This document shows positions 1 through 17,328 of a stretch of 45,508 bases of DNA, one piece after another. This DNA comes from Accumulibacter sp. (GTDB taxonomy: Bacteria; Pseudomonadota; Gammaproteobacteria; Burkholderiales; Rhodocyclaceae), in contig NZ_JAPUVR010000134.1 of assembly GCF_029255125.1 (NCBI RefSeq), positions 1 to 45,508 of the forward strand. Reading direction: 5' to 3'. Both the position numbers and the translations under genes were made by a program. The notes under the pieces were generated by a model, which was not told where the DNA came from, made no database searches, and was given only the letters and a program-made list of their open reading frames with translations. Positions within the stretch are counted from its first letter, which is position 1. Each line of letters opens with the position of its first letter.

Positions 1-180
1 ACCGACGTGACCGGAGCGATCGCGATGCCGGAAGGCGTCGAAATGGTGATGCCGGGCGACAACGTGCAGATGACGGTCAAGCTGATTTCGCCGATCGCCA
101 TGGAAGAAGGTCTGCGTTTCGCGATCCGCGAAGGCGGCCGCACGGTCGGCGCCGGCGTCGTCGCCAAGATCATCGAGTAA
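1..180 (+). CDS. tuf: Elongation factor Tu, C-terminal end (partial)
   Basis: The open frame runs in from the left edge and gives the last 59 residues of EF-Tu, the GTPase that delivers aminoacyl-tRNA to the ribosome. The visible part is the domain III beta-barrel. Its recognisable family signatures are EMVMPGDNV, the [16 protein letters not shown] stretch and the terminal KIIE, followed by TAA. It lies directly upstream of tRNA-Trp, secE and nusG, the usual proteobacterial order for the second tuf copy. The 5' part, including the GTPase domain, is outside the window. Confidence 0.97.
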   Translation, partial: TDVTGAIAMPEGVEMVMPGDNVQMTVKLISPIAMEEGLRFAIREGGRTVGAGVVAKIIE

Positions 181-202
181 CAACAACGTCAGTCCAAGCG
201 CG

Positions 203-218
203 GCTCCGCATGCGGAGC
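203..218. repeat. Perfect 16-nt palindrome between tuf and tRNA-Trp
   Basis: GCTCCGCATGCGGAGC is its own reverse complement and sits 15 nt before the mature tRNA 5' end, flanked by more GC-rich alternating sequence. In RNA it could form a compact hairpin in the tuf-tRNA spacer. It has no T-run, so it is more likely an RNA-processing or stability element than an intrinsic terminator; that role is inference. Confidence 0.4.
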
Positions 219-232
219 GCGCGCTCTGCCGC

Positions 233-308
233 AGGGGTATAGCTCAACTGGCAGAGCGTCGGTCTCCAAAACCGAAGGTTGGGGGTTCGATTCCCTCTGC
301 CCCTGCCA
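233..308 (+). tRNA. trpT: tRNA-Trp (anticodon CCA)
   Basis: A full 76-nt cloverleaf can be drawn. Acceptor AGGGGTA pairs with TGCCCCT (one T-G wobble), with discriminator G and an encoded CCA at 306-308. The anticodon stem TCGGT/ACCGA encloses loop CTCCAAA, putting anticodon CCA at 266-268. The T-arm contains GGTTCGATTCC. Position between tuf and secE matches the common betaproteobacterial arrangement. Confidence 0.97.
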
Positions 309-330
309 CCCTGTCACCAAAGCGGACGAC

Positions 331-684
331 ATGGCCGATAAGTTCAAGTTTGCGCTGGCGCTATTGCTGCTTGCGGCCGGCGTTGCCGGCTTTTACCTGC
401 TCGCTCAGGAAGCGGCGATTCTGCGCGTTCTGGCGGTTCTCGTCGGCGTCGGCTTGGCAGCCGGCGTGGCCTGGAAGACCGAGCAGGGCCGGCTGTTCTT
501 TGTCTTTGCCCGTGAGGCAGCGGCCGAAGCGCGAAAAGTCGTCTGGCCCTCGCGTAAGGAAACGATGCAGACGACCGGTCTGGTTTTTGCGTTCGTCGTC
601 GTGATGGCCGTTTTTCTCTGGTTGACCGACAAGAGCCTCGAGTGGGTGCTCTACGACCTGGTTCTTGGTTGGAGAAAGTCATGA
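331..684 (+). CDS. secE: Preprotein translocase subunit SecE
   Basis: This 117-aa inner-membrane protein is the small clamp subunit of the SecYEG translocon. Two closely spaced hydrophobic segments occupy roughly residues 6-50. They are followed by the amphipathic conserved patch [12 protein letters not shown] (about residues 66-77) and a third membrane segment near residues 83-103. The VWPSRKE motif is the family hallmark. Three membrane spans match the proteobacterial long form rather than the single-span form of many Gram-positives. It overlaps nusG by four bases (ATGA), so the two are translationally coupled. Confidence 0.97.
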   Translation: MADKFKFALALLLLAAGVAGFYLLAQEAAILRVLAVLVGVGLAAGVAWKTEQGRLFFVFAREAAAEARKVVWPSRKETMQTTGLVFAFVVVMAVFLWLTDKSLEWVLYDLVLGWRKS

Positions 685-1214
685 GCATGCGCTGGTACGT
701 CGTTCACGCGTATTCGGGTTTCGAAAAGAGCGTACAACGGGCACTTGCCGAGCGCATTCAGAGGCAGGGAATGCAAAGCGCTTTCGGTCGCATCCTCGTT
801 CCGGTCGAGGAGGTCGTCGAGCTCAAGATGGGCCAGAAAAGCATTTCGGAGCGCAAATTTTTTCCCGGCTACGTGCTCGTCGAAATGGAGATGAATGACG
901 ACTCCTGGCACCTGGTCAAGAGCACGCCGAAAGTGACCGGCTTTGTTGGCGGCACGGCCAACAAGCCGACACCGATTTCCGAGAAGGAAGTCGCCAAGAT
1001 CATGCAGCAGATGCAGGAAGGCGTCGACAAGCCGAGACCAAAGGTGCTTTTCGAGCCGGGCGAGGTCGTGCGTGTCAAGGAGGGTCCGTTTACCGATTTT
1101 CACGGTGCCGTCGAACAGGTGAACTACGAAAAGAACCGCCTGCGCGTTTCGGTGACCATTTTCGGACGGCCGACGCCGGTTGAACTGGAGTTTGGGCAGG
1201 TCGAAAAGGCCTGA
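681..1214 (+). CDS. nusG: Transcription termination/antitermination protein NusG
   Basis: A 177-aa housekeeping NusG that binds the RNA polymerase clamp through its N-terminal NGN domain and couples to Rho or ribosomal S10 through its KOW domain. The start is ATG 681, giving [16 protein letters not shown]. It overlaps the secE stop and has GGAGAAAG ten bases upstream; an in-frame ATG at 642 lies inside secE and is not credible. NGN spans about residues 1-115. The KOW motif begins near [20 protein letters not shown] second, divergent NusG-family gene lies at 23698-24216. Confidence 0.97.
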   Translation: MSMRWYVVHAYSGFEKSVQRALAERIQRQGMQSAFGRILVPVEEVVELKMGQKSISERKFFPGYVLVEMEMNDDSWHLVKSTPKVTGFVGGTANKPTPISEKEVAKIMQQMQEGVDKPRPKVLFEPGEVVRVKEGPFTDFHGAVEQVNYEKNRLRVSVTIFGRPTPVELEFGQVEKA

Positions 1215-1339
1215 TCGAATGAGTCGTTGGCAGTGTGCCGCTTTTCCGGCGCACGGCCGAAGTGCGGCCAGCGGGCCGCGTTTGTCGTTTGGGGAGCGCC
1301 ACCGTCGGCGCGCTTGTACCCGTATTTAGGAGTCAAACC

Positions 1340-1771
1340 GTGGCAAAGAAGATTACCGGTTACATCAAGCTGCAGGTGCCGGCCGGCAAGGCCAACCCCT
1401 CGCCGCCGATCGGACCCGCGCTAGGTCAGCGCGGTTTGAACATCATGGAGTTCTGCAAGACCTTCAACGCTCAGACGCAAGGCCTAGAGCCGGGTTTGCC
1501 GATTCCGGTGGTGATTACCGCCTATGCCGACAAGAGCTTCACGTTCATCATGAAGACGCCGCCGGCGACGGTGCTGATCAAGAAGACGATTGGTATCCCG
1601 AAGGGCAGCGCCAAGCCGCACACGGCCAAGGTCGGAACGCTGACGCGTGCGCAGTGTGAAGCAATCGCGCAGCAGAAGATGCCTGATCTGACGGCCGCCG
1701 ATCTGGCTGCCGCAGTCCGTACGATCGCCGGCAGCGCGCGCACGATGGGCGTCACGGTGGAGGGCGTCTGA
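1340..1771 (+). CDS. rplK: 50S ribosomal protein L11
   Basis: A 143-aa protein of the GTPase-associated centre that binds 23S rRNA and contacts elongation factors. The start is GTG 1340, giving [16 protein letters not shown]; an AGGAG sits seven bases upstream and the resulting length is exactly that of bacterial L11. The longer open frame from 1235 has no family match upstream of this point. The N-terminal domain carries [20 protein letters not shown], and the C-terminal rRNA-binding domain ends with [11 protein letters not shown]. It lies one base upstream of rplA, in the conserved L11 operon. Confidence 0.97.
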   Translation: MAKKITGYIKLQVPAGKANPSPPIGPALGQRGLNIMEFCKTFNAQTQGLEPGLPIPVVITAYADKSFTFIMKTPPATVLIKKTIGIPKGSAKPHTAKVGTLTRAQCEAIAQQKMPDLTAADLAAAVRTIAGSARTMGVTVEGV

Positions 1772-1772
1772 G

Positions 1773-2462
1773 ATGGCGACGCTGACCAAACGCCAGAAGG
1801 CACTCAAGGGTAAGGTCGAAGCCGGGCGCAACTACGCCGCGGCGGACGCTTTGAAGCTGGCCAAGGAGCTGGCCGCAGCGAAGTTCGACGAATCGATCGA
1901 CGTGGCGGTCTGTTTGGGTGTGGACCCGCGCAAATCGGATCAGATCGTTCGCGGATCGGTCGTCTTGCCCGCGGGCACTGGAAAGTCGATCCGGGTCGCG
2001 GTTTTCGCGCAGGGCGACAACGCTGCCGCAGCGCGTGCCGCAGGTGCGGATATCGTCGGCTTCGAAGATCTGGCGGCGGAGATCAAATCCGGCGTGATCA
2101 ACTTCGATCGGGTTATCGCGACACCTGATGCGATGCGCGTGGTCGGGCAACTCGGGCAGATCCTCGGTCCCCGCGGCTTGATGCCGAACCCCAAGGTGGG
2201 CACGGTGACCACCGATGTCGCCACCGCTGTGCGCAACGCCAAGGCTGGCCAGGTGCAGTACCGCACGGACAAGGGCGGCATCATCCACAGCACGATCGGC
2301 CGCGCCTCGTTCGAGGTCGACAAGCTGGCGGTTAACCTCAAGGCGCTGCTTGAAGCGCTGATCAAGGCCAAGCCGGCAACTTCGCGGGGTCAGTATGTGC
2401 GGCGGGTGGCCATTTCCAGCACGATGGGGCCGGGCATCCGGGTTGATGCAGCGACCATCTAA
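1773..2462 (+). CDS. rplA: 50S ribosomal protein L1
   Basis: A 229-aa L1-stalk protein that binds 23S rRNA and helps move deacylated tRNA out of the E site. In many bacteria it also represses its own L11-L1 mRNA. The signature region [14 protein letters not shown] is present at about residues 131-144, with the conserved N-terminal [13 protein letters not shown]. The length equals the family norm. The start ATG 1773 follows the rplK TGA by one base, indicating coupled translation. Confidence 0.97.
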   Translation: MATLTKRQKALKGKVEAGRNYAAADALKLAKELAAAKFDESIDVAVCLGVDPRKSDQIVRGSVVLPAGTGKSIRVAVFAQGDNAAAARAAGADIVGFEDLAAEIKSGVINFDRVIATPDAMRVVGQLGQILGPRGLMPNPKVGTVTTDVATAVRNAKAGQVQYRTDKGGIIHSTIGRASFEVDKLAVNLKALLEALIKAKPATSRGQYVRRVAISSTMGPGIRVDAATI

Positions 2463-2757
2463 GACTTTCTCGTCGGCTGCCCGCAGGCCTCCTGTCTTGC
2501 GGGAGCCGGAAATGAGCTTTGTTGGGCGGTTGGCAGCGCGCGTTGGTGCACTGCCGGCTGATCGTCAAAGACCGCAGGTACCGAGGGTAAAGGCCCGGAG
2601 TTTAAGCGTGTCTACGGCCTGCGTAGACGGTGTGACCCGAAAAGGACTGTGCAACCGGTGCCGGTTGGCGCCGGCTGCAGCCCGGATCCAGGTCGCCGTG
2701 GGTGCGTTCCGCTCTGTGGGCGGAGCGTGTGTGTTGACTTGATGGGAGGAAGGGCCT
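2463..2757 (+). promoter_or_regulatory. rplJ (L10) mRNA leader
   Basis: This 295-nt gap has no credible gene. Its central part, about 2560-2720, has the look of the L10 leader: GTCAAAGACCGCAGGT, then a run into GGCCTGCGTAGACGGTGTG, and a GC-rich arm CCGGTGCCGGTTGGCGCCGG. In proteobacteria this leader carries the rplJ promoter and folds into the structure bound by the L10-(L7/L12) complex, which represses rplJ translation. Assignment rests on position and sequence resemblance; I did not compute a fold. Confidence 0.6.
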
Positions 2758-3273
2758 GTGGGTCTCAATCTTGAACAAAAGAAGGCTGTCGTCGCCGACC
2801 TTGCGGCGGCGATTGCCGGCGCCCAGACGATGGTCCTGGCTGAGTACAGTGGTTTGCCGGTGGCTCACCTGACGCGTTTGCGCGCCCAGGCGCGCGCCGC
2901 CGGGGTCTATCTGCACGTGCGCAAGAATACGCTGGTTCGGCGAGCGGTTGAATCTACCGTCTTCGCCAGCTTGGCCGAGCAGATGACCGGGCCGTTGATC
3001 TACAGCATTTCGAGTGATCCGGTGGCGGCGGCACGCGTGCTCAACGAGTTTGCCAAGACCAACGACAAGCTGGTTCTCAAAGCCGGCAGCTATGCCGGTG
3101 ATCTGCTCGACAAAGCCGGTGTGCAGGCACTCGCGTCGATTCCGAGTCGCGACGAACTGCTTGCCCAGTTGCTCGGCATCATGCAGGCACCCGTTACCGG
3201 TTTCGCCTGTGCGCTGTCAGCGCTGGCAAAGAGTCGGGAAGAAGCGGCGAATCCGGAAGAAGCGGTTGCCTGA
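2758..3273 (+). CDS. rplJ: 50S ribosomal protein L10
   Basis: A 171-aa protein that anchors L7/L12 dimers to the ribosome stalk base. It starts at GTG 2758 with GGGAGGAAGG just upstream, giving the typical N-terminus [14 protein letters not shown]. The conserved [11 protein letters not shown] segment lies at about residues 53-63. The C-terminal helix that carries L12 dimers ends at NPEEAVA. It is followed after 48 bases by rplL and preceded by the autoregulatory leader. Confidence 0.97.
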   Translation: MGLNLEQKKAVVADLAAAIAGAQTMVLAEYSGLPVAHLTRLRAQARAAGVYLHVRKNTLVRRAVESTVFASLAEQMTGPLIYSISSDPVAAARVLNEFAKTNDKLVLKAGSYAGDLLDKAGVQALASIPSRDELLAQLLGIMQAPVTGFACALSALAKSREEAANPEEAVA

Positions 3274-3321
3274 ACGTGCTGTCAGGTCCATTGAGTATTC
3301 AGAATTAGGAGTTAATAGATT

Positions 3322-3690
3322 ATGGCCATTACGAAAGAAGACATCCTCGAAGCCGTCGGCGCGATGACGGTGATGGAGCTGAACAGCCTGGTCAAGGCGT
3401 TTGAAGAGAAGTTTGGCGTTTCCGCTGCGTCGATGGCGGTCGCGGCGCCGGGGGCGGCTGCTCCGGTGGTCGAAGAGCAGACCGAGTTTACGGTGATGTT
3501 GATGGCGGCCGGCGAGAAGAAGGTCGAAACGATCAAGGTCGTGCGTGCGGCTACCGGTCTTGGCCTCAAGGAGGCGAAGGATTTGGTCGATGGTGCACCG
3601 AAGGCGGTCAAGGAGGCGATTTCCAAGGCAGACGCAGACGCCCTCAAGAAGCAGCTCGAGGAGGTCGGTGCGAAGGTCGAGGTCAAGTAA
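3322..3690 (+). CDS. rplL: 50S ribosomal protein L7/L12
   Basis: A 122-aa acidic stalk protein that recruits translational GTPases. The N-terminal dimerisation domain (about residues 1-33) is followed by the Ala-rich hinge [13 protein letters not shown] and the C-terminal factor-binding domain with [19 protein letters not shown] and [14 protein letters not shown]. Start ATG 3322 has AGGAG about ten bases upstream. Confidence 0.98.
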   Translation: MAITKEDILEAVGAMTVMELNSLVKAFEEKFGVSAASMAVAAPGAAAPVVEEQTEFTVMLMAAGEKKVETIKVVRAATGLGLKEAKDLVDGAPKAVKEAISKADADALKKQLEEVGAKVEVK

Positions 3691-3708
3691 TCCCGGATTG
3701 GCACGCTG

Positions 3709-3738
3709 GGCTGACAGCCGGCAGGCTGTCAGCCTTTT
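3709..3738 (+). terminator. rplL-rpoB attenuator hairpin
   Basis: GGCTGACAGCC and GGCTGTCAGCC form a perfect 11-bp stem around a GGCA loop (3709-3734), followed at once by TTTTGTGCTTTT. It lies 19 nt after the rplL stop and about 200 nt before rpoB. In other proteobacteria a partial terminator at this place sets the ratio of ribosomal protein to RNA polymerase synthesis; the same role is inferred here. The remaining 200 bases to rpoB show no gene. Confidence 0.85.
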
Positions 3739-3941
3739 GTGCTTTTCCAGAAACGGCTTTCTGTCGAACGCCTGGGCGCCGGCAGAGGCGATAAGCGCGA
3801 GCAGCGCACAAACGCAAGCGCGATTGGCGCACAGGTGGTTGTCGCCGCCAGTCGCCTTGCTCTTGTCCGTTGCGCACCGGCAGGTCATCTGATCTCGCCC
3901 GGCGTGTACCAAAGGATTTGCCTTCTGAGTTCGGAGCGACC

Positions 3942-8225
<4,284 letters not shown>

Positions 8226-8315
8226 TTGTTTGCCGCGGGGCGCAACGTGCTGTGTCCGGCGAGCCCGCCGCGGCGCCGCTGGCCCCGGATGCCTTACTCC
8301 TGATTGGAGCGAAAG

Positions 8316-12533
<4,218 letters not shown>

Positions 12534-12598
12534 GCATGCGCGCGGCGCGTCTGGCGGCGAGCGTTCGCCGGTGGCGGTTGAATCGGTCGTACAGACAA

Positions 12599-12642
12599 CA
12601 GAAATGCCGGGAAGGCTATCGCCCTCCCGGCGTTTCTGTTTA
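12599..12642. terminator. rpoC terminator, probably bidirectional
   Basis: CAGAAA-T-GCCGGGA at the left pairs with TCCCGGC-G-TTTCTG at the right (12599-12638) around an AGGCTATCGCCC loop, followed by TT on the + strand. It separates rpoC from the convergent gene at 12640-12954 and probably serves both. The right arm reaches the last codons of the - strand gene. Confidence 0.8.
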
Positions 12643-12954
12643 CAGATCGAATTCCAGATCGAGCAGCGGCGCGTGCTGCTGTGCGCCATAGACGTCCGAA
12701 TCGCCCGGCGAACCGGAAACGATCTGACGCGGCATCACCACCTTGACCGCGTTTGCCGGTGCGAACCAGATAATGCGGCGGATTTCGCGCAGCGACACGC
12801 CGTAGGCGGCGGCCAGTCGCTGCGGCGAGAACTGGCCGCTCGCCCGCAGCGCGTCGAACAGCGTGCGGTCGCGCAGAATGACGTCGAGCACGAGCTCGTA
12901 GGGGCCGGAATTCTTCGAACGGACGACGCGCGCAATATCGAGCAGGCGCTTCAT
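12640..12954 (-). CDS. DUF4387-type protein
   Basis: A 104-aa protein starting MKRLLDIARVVRSKNSGPYE. The N-terminal ARVVRSKNSGPYELVLDVI and the central IIWFAPANAVKVVMPR match my recollection of the DUF4387 family. That family is repeatedly found next to AtuA-type proteins, or fused to them. No catalytic residues are obvious and there is no signal peptide. Its start overlaps the stop of the upstream AtuA-like gene by four bases, so the two are coupled and probably act together. The biochemical function of the pair is unknown. Confidence 0.8.
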   Translation of the reverse strand: MKRLLDIARVVRSKNSGPYELVLDVILRDRTLFDALRASGQFSPQRLAAAYGVSLREIRRIIWFAPANAVKVVMPRQIVSGSPGDSDVYGAQQHAPLLDLEFDL

Positions 12955-14318
12955 TGGCCAACCCCGGCGCCGACCGTCTCGAGGTGGAAGGGGAACAGCT
13001 TGGCTTCGTCGGCCGCCATCAGGTGATAGAGCGAGAACTCGTACACCTCGCCGGTAGCCAGGTCCGAGGGCGAGAAGGGGAAGGCCAGATTGCCCGCGGT
13101 CGCCACTCGCCCATCGTAGCCGTAGTGGAGCAGTGTTGAGCGCGTCAAGGAGCAGACGGTATCCGCGTGCTCCTGGGTATCGGCGACGACCTCGAGCACG
13201 ATGCCGAGTTCGTGCGCGGCGAGCCCGCGGCGCGGTTCGCGTTCGCCCATCACGCCATTCCTCCCGTAAAGGTGGAAGCAGACGCGCGCGCTCTCGGAAT
13301 CGCCCAGCAGCTGTCCGACGCGCTGCCTGACTGCGGCGAGAATGGGATCGATCGACGCGATCATGATCGGGTCGCGCACGCCGGCAATGGATACGGTGCG
13401 AAAGCCGATGCGACGGGCGCCTTCCAGCTTCACCTGGTAGGGTCGCTCGAGGTGCCGGGAACCACGTATCTCGACCGTGCCGTCCGCATGTTCGGCGAAC
13501 TCGCAGGCGCTCAGGTCGAGCACACCACCGGGTCCGGGCAGAAAACAGGGGTCCGACTTCTCGTACAGCGTGTGCGCCGCGGCCGACTCAGCGGTGAATC
13601 TGCGTCCATCGGCGAGCGCCTTGAGGACGAAGGAATCCTCGCGCAAGATTCCGAGCGCGCAGTCGGAACCCGAGCCGGGCGTCGCTGCGATCGCCGCGCA
13701 TTCGAGAATCTTGCCGCAATGCAAGGCCAGCCCGGCATCGTATCCGTGCGCGATGGGCAGGGCGGCAAAGCATGCCGGATCGTAGGCGCGCCCGGCGAGG
13801 ACCACCTGAGCACCCGCCGCCAGCGCGCGGATGAAGGGCTCGACGCCGATCTGGGCGACGATGTGCGGGCTGGCGTCGATTGCCGCGTGCGTCAACGGCG
13901 GGACCAGATCGAGCGCCTGAATGGCGCCCTGGTCGAGCGCAGCATGTACCGTAGCGTGCGGCACATCGCTGCGAATCAGCGCCATGCTGAAGCTCAGGCC
14001 TTGCTCGCACGCCAGTTCGACGATGATCCGGCGGCACCATTCAAGGTGCGGTGCGGCGCCTGAACCGCCGGCCGTGCCGATGACCAGCGGAATGCCGCGC
14101 GCGAGTGCGGCGGGCAGCAGGTAGCCTAGGTCACGCTTGACCGCCGCGCGGTCGGTAAAGGACTTTCCGCTACCGAGGTAATAGGGTCCCGGGTCGGTCG
14201 ATCCAGCATCGACAGCAATCAGGTCTGGTCGTTCGGCGAGGCCGCGGCGCAGACTTTCCTCGGGAAAGCCGTAGCCGAGAATCGCGGTTGGCGCCAGAAT
14301 CCGGAACTCCACTTTCAT
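12951..14318 (-). CDS. AtuA-family (DUF1446) acyclic terpene utilisation-like protein
   Basis: A 455-aa cytoplasmic protein with the AtuA fold signature along its length. It has LIAVDAGSTDPGPYYLGSG near residue 33, the glycine-rich VIGTAGGSGAAPHLEWC near residue 80, VLAGRAYDPACFAALPI near residue 172 and the C-terminal LTRSTLLHYGYDGRVATAGN. In Pseudomonas AtuA belongs to the citronellol/geraniol degradation cluster, but other family members sit in unrelated contexts with no proven activity. No atuB-H genes are visible here, so a terpene role should not be assumed. It is followed by the overlapping DUF4387 gene. An 8-bp inverted repeat (14328-14335 and 14383-14390) lies in the 83-base gap upstream. 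Confidence 0.82.
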   Translation of the reverse strand: MKVEFRILAPTAILGYGFPEESLRRGLAERPDLIAVDAGSTDPGPYYLGSGKSFTDRAAVKRDLGYLLPAALARGIPLVIGTAGGSGAAPHLEWCRRIIVELACEQGLSFSMALIRSDVPHATVHAALDQGAIQALDLVPPLTHAAIDASPHIVAQIGVEPFIRALAAGAQVVLAGRAYDPACFAALPIAHGYDAGLALHCGKILECAAIAATPGSGSDCALGILREDSFVLKALADGRRFTAESAAAHTLYEKSDPCFLPGPGGVLDLSACEFAEHADGTVEIRGSRHLERPYQVKLEGARRIGFRTVSIAGVRDPIMIASIDPILAAVRQRVGQLLGDSESARVCFHLYGRNGVMGEREPRRGLAAHELGIVLEVVADTQEHADTVCSLTRSTLLHYGYDGRVATAGNLAFPFSPSDLATGEVYEFSLYHLMAADEAKLFPFHLETVGAGVGQ

Positions 14319-14401
14319 TGCTCACCCCGAGCGTTTGCTCATCCCCGCATGGCGGTGGGCGGCTTCCGGAGCGCAGTCACCGAACGCTCGCCGCGGGCCG
14401 C

Positions 14402-15925
14402 TTAGCGCGCGCGCCCGTAAAGCCGAGTCAGTTCAGCCAGCCGATGGGCGTGGCTGGCGTCTACCTGGTCCCAGGAAAAACGCCATTCCCATGAGCCCTC
14501 GCTCAGGCTGGGTTCGTTCATGCGGTGTGCCGAGTCGAGCCCGAGCACGTCCTGCATGGGAACGACGCAGAGCGCGGCGACCGATGCGCAGGCAAGCCGG
14601 ATCAGTTGCCAGTGGGGTGCTTCACTTGCCGTTTCTTTGTCCAGTCCGAGATAGGCACGCACGTACGCCTGTTGCTTGGCGTCGAGCGCCTCCCACCAAC
14701 CGCGCGTCGTGTCGTTGTCGTGCGTGCCGGTGTAGACGACGGTGTTTTCCTCGTAGTTGTGCGGCAGGTAGAGGTTATGCGGGTCGCCGTCGAAGGCAAA
14801 CTGCAGGATGCGCATGCCGGGCAGGCCGATCGCGCGGCGCAAGGCATTGACCTCGGGCGTGATGATGCCGAGGTCTTCGGCGATGATGCGCAGGCGGCCG
14901 TCGGCGTCGCCCAAGTCGTGCCGCATCGCGTCGAAGACGGCAATTCCGGGTCCAGGTCGCCATTGCCCGTCGATCGCCGTTTCGGCCTCGGCGGCGATTT
15001 CCCAGTAGGCCTCGAATCCGCGGAAATGGTCGATGCGCACGATGTCGCAAAGCTTCATCGTTTGCCGCATGCGGTCGACCCACCAGCGATAGTTTTCAGC
15101 CCCATGCGCCGGCCAGCGGTAAAGCGGATTGCCCCAGCGCTGGCCGGTGGCGCTGAAGTAGTCGGGCGGTACGCCGGCCACGACGCGCGGCCGACCCGCC
15201 GGGTCGAGGTCGAAGAGTTCGGGGTGCGCCCAGACGTCGGCACTGTGCCCGGCGACGAAAATCGGCAGGTCGCCGATGATTTCGACGCCGCGCGCGTTCG
15301 CGTAGCGCTTCAGCCCGGCCCATTGCTCGAAAAAGCGCCACTGACAGAACTTCCAGAAGGCGATCTCGTCGGCGTGCTTGCGTGCCGCCTTGCGCAGCGC
15401 CTCGGGCTGGCGCCGGGCAAGTGGCGCTGGCCAATCCTGCCAGACTTGCCCGCCGCCGCCGTGCGCGCCGTCGAGCGCCATGAACAGCGCATAGTCGTCG
15501 AGCCACGCCTTGGCCTCGCTGCAGAAAACCTTGAAGGGCTCGTGTTCGGCGCTCTTGCCGGCGAGAAAGCGCTCGGCCGCGCGGCGCAGCAGCGGCAGGC
15601 GGAAGCTGCGCGCCGTCGCGTAATCGACCCGGCCGGCCGGAAAGCTGGGCACTACGGCGAGATCGGTCGTGTTCAGCCAGCCGGCCGCAGCCAACTGCGC
15701 GAGATCGATGAGCAATTCGTTGCCGGCGAAAGCCGAGGGACTGATATACGGTGAATTACCGGGTCCGACGCTACCGAGCGGCAACACCTGCCAGAGCGAC
15801 TGGCGACCGGCGACCAGCCAGTCGACGAAATGGTAAGCGGCTGGGCCAAGGTCGCCGCAGCCGTGTGGGCCAGGCAAGGACGTGGGATGCAGGAGAACTC
15901 CGCACTGGCGGGGCAATGATGTCAT
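14402..15925 (-). CDS. malQ: 4-alpha-glucanotransferase (amylomaltase)
   Basis: A 507-aa GH77 enzyme that transfers alpha-1,4-glucan segments between maltodextrins, acting in glycogen or maltodextrin turnover in the cytoplasm. The N-terminus has QCGVLLHPTSLPGPHG. The catalytic aspartate is in VRIDHFRGFEAYW (about residue 295), the general acid in IAEDLG (about 348) and the HDND motif in YTGTHDNDTTRGWW (about 400). The chosen start ATG 15925 overlaps the stop of the efflux outer-membrane gene by ATGA. An in-frame start 30 bases upstream would lie deeper in that gene. Being last in an efflux operon is unusual for malQ. Confidence 0.95.
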   Translation of the reverse strand: MTSLPRQCGVLLHPTSLPGPHGCGDLGPAAYHFVDWLVAGRQSLWQVLPLGSVGPGNSPYISPSAFAGNELLIDLAQLAAAGWLNTTDLAVVPSFPAGRVDYATARSFRLPLLRRAAERFLAGKSAEHEPFKVFCSEAKAWLDDYALFMALDGAHGGGGQVWQDWPAPLARRQPEALRKAARKHADEIAFWKFCQWRFFEQWAGLKRYANARGVEIIGDLPIFVAGHSADVWAHPELFDLDPAGRPRVVAGVPPDYFSATGQRWGNPLYRWPAHGAENYRWWVDRMRQTMKLCDIVRIDHFRGFEAYWEIAAEAETAIDGQWRPGPGIAVFDAMRHDLGDADGRLRIIAEDLGIITPEVNALRRAIGLPGMRILQFAFDGDPHNLYLPHNYEENTVVYTGTHDNDTTRGWWEALDAKQQAYVRAYLGLDKETASEAPHWQLIRLACASVAALCVVPMQDVLGLDSAHRMNEPSLSEGSWEWRFSWDQVDASHAHRLAELTRLYGRAR

Positions 15926-17328
15926 TTGGATTCCTGTTGGGAGGCAGGCTGCCAACCTCCGCCGAGTGCCTTGTAGAGGTTGATCATCGCCTGCAATTGT
16001 GTTTTCCGGGTCTGCGTGAACTGCAGTTGAGCATTGAACAGGCTACGCTGTGCGTCGAGAACCTCGATGTAGCTCGTATATCCGTTATCGTAGCGCAGGC
16101 GGGCGGTCGCTGCATAACGTTCCAACGACTCGACCTGCCGCTGTTGTGCGGCCAACTGTTCGTGCGTCCGGTTCTGTTCGATCAGCGCGTCGTTGACTTC
16201 GCGGAAAGCCTGCTGGATGGTCTTCTGATAGCTCAGCAGCGCCTGTTGCTGGACGGCTTCCGCCGCCTGGACCTGGCCGGCGATCGCCCCGGCGGTAAAG
16301 ATCGGGACGCTGATCGGCGCCGACGCCTGCCAGATCTGCGAATTGCCTTCGAACAGGTGACCCAGACTGCTGCTGGCGTAGCCGAAGAGGCCAGTGAGCG
16401 AGACGCTCGGGAAGTAGGCGGCGCGCGCCGCTCCGATCTGGGCGTTGGCGGCAATCAGCGTCTGCTCGGCTTGCCGGATGTCCGGCCGTCGCTCGAGCAG
16501 GTCGGCCGGCAGGCCGGCAGGAATCACCGGCAGCGCCAACTGCTCGATCGTCCGGCCGCGCGCGAGCGGACCCGGGTTACGGCCGAGCAGCACGCTCAAA
16601 CCATTCTCCTGCTGCGCGATGGCCTTCTCCAGCAGCGGAATCGTTGCCAGCGCTTCCTCGTACTGCGACTGGTTCTGGCTCAGTTCAAGGATCGAGATGA
16701 CACCACCGGCAAAGCGTTCGCGGAAAACGGCGTGCGATTGCGCGCGACTGTGCGCCGTCGCGCGTGAGATTTCCAGTTCCCGGTCGAGTTCGCGCAAGTT
16801 GATGTAGGCACCGGCGACGCTGGCGACCAACGAGAGGATGACGCTGCGCCTGCCTTCCTCGCTGGCCAGGAGTTGCGCGCGTGCTGCCTCGCTCTGTCGG
16901 CGCAGACGGCCCCAGAAGTCGATTTCCCACGTCGCCGAGAGCGTTGCCTGGTAGCTGTCGAAAACCGTCGGGCCGCCGGTTCCGGGAATCGTGTTGCGCT
17001 GGCGGCTGGCCGTGAAACCGCCGCCAAGCTGCGGAAACTGCGCTGCGCGCACGAAACCGTAGCGGCCGGCGAATTCGTCCACGCGCGCCGCGGCAAGCAG
17101 CAGATCCTTGTTCTCGCGCAGCGCGGTGTGCACCAGGTCGTTCAGGACCGGATCAGCGAACTGCTCCCACCAGGGCGTGTTGGCCAGATCGCCGGCGTCC
17201 TTCTCGCTCACCCGCCAAGCCGTCGGCGTCTCAAGCGGTGGCCGCAGATAGTCCGGACCGAGCGTGCACGCGCTGCTGGCCAGGACGAGCAGCGAAACCA
17301 GCAGCGTGCTGAGCAAAGGCTTACGCAT
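15922..17328 (-). CDS. RND efflux outer-membrane lipoprotein (NodT/OprM type)
   Basis: A 468-aa TolC-like channel subunit. ATG 17328 gives a lipoprotein signal peptide ending ASSAC, with the acylated cysteine at residue 21, followed by the family signature CTLGPDYLRPP. Two OEP repeats follow, with long coiled-coil helices rich in Gln, Ala and Glu, and a C-terminal LYKALGGGW typical of NodT proteins. The start lies inside the end of the RND pump gene (8-bp overlap) behind GGGAGGCGG. An upstream in-frame start at 17448 lies deeper in the pump gene and lacks a signal peptide. It forms the exit duct for the pump and adaptor encoded upstream. Confidence 0.93.
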   Translation of the reverse strand: MRKPLLSTLLVSLLVLASSACTLGPDYLRPPLETPTAWRVSEKDAGDLANTPWWEQFADPVLNDLVHTALRENKDLLLAAARVDEFAGRYGFVRAAQFPQLGGGFTASRQRNTIPGTGGPTVFDSYQATLSATWEIDFWGRLRRQSEAARAQLLASEEGRRSVILSLVASVAGAYINLRELDRELEISRATAHSRAQSHAVFRERFAGGVISILELSQNQSQYEEALATIPLLEKAIAQQENGLSVLLGRNPGPLARGRTIEQLALPVIPAGLPADLLERRPDIRQAEQTLIAANAQIGAARAAYFPSVSLTGLFGYASSSLGHLFEGNSQIWQASAPISVPIFTAGAIAGQVQAAEAVQQQALLSYQKTIQQAFREVNDALIEQNRTHEQLAAQQRQVESLERYAATARLRYDNGYTSYIEVLDAQRSLFNAQLQFTQTRKTQLQAMINLYKALGGGWQPASQQESK

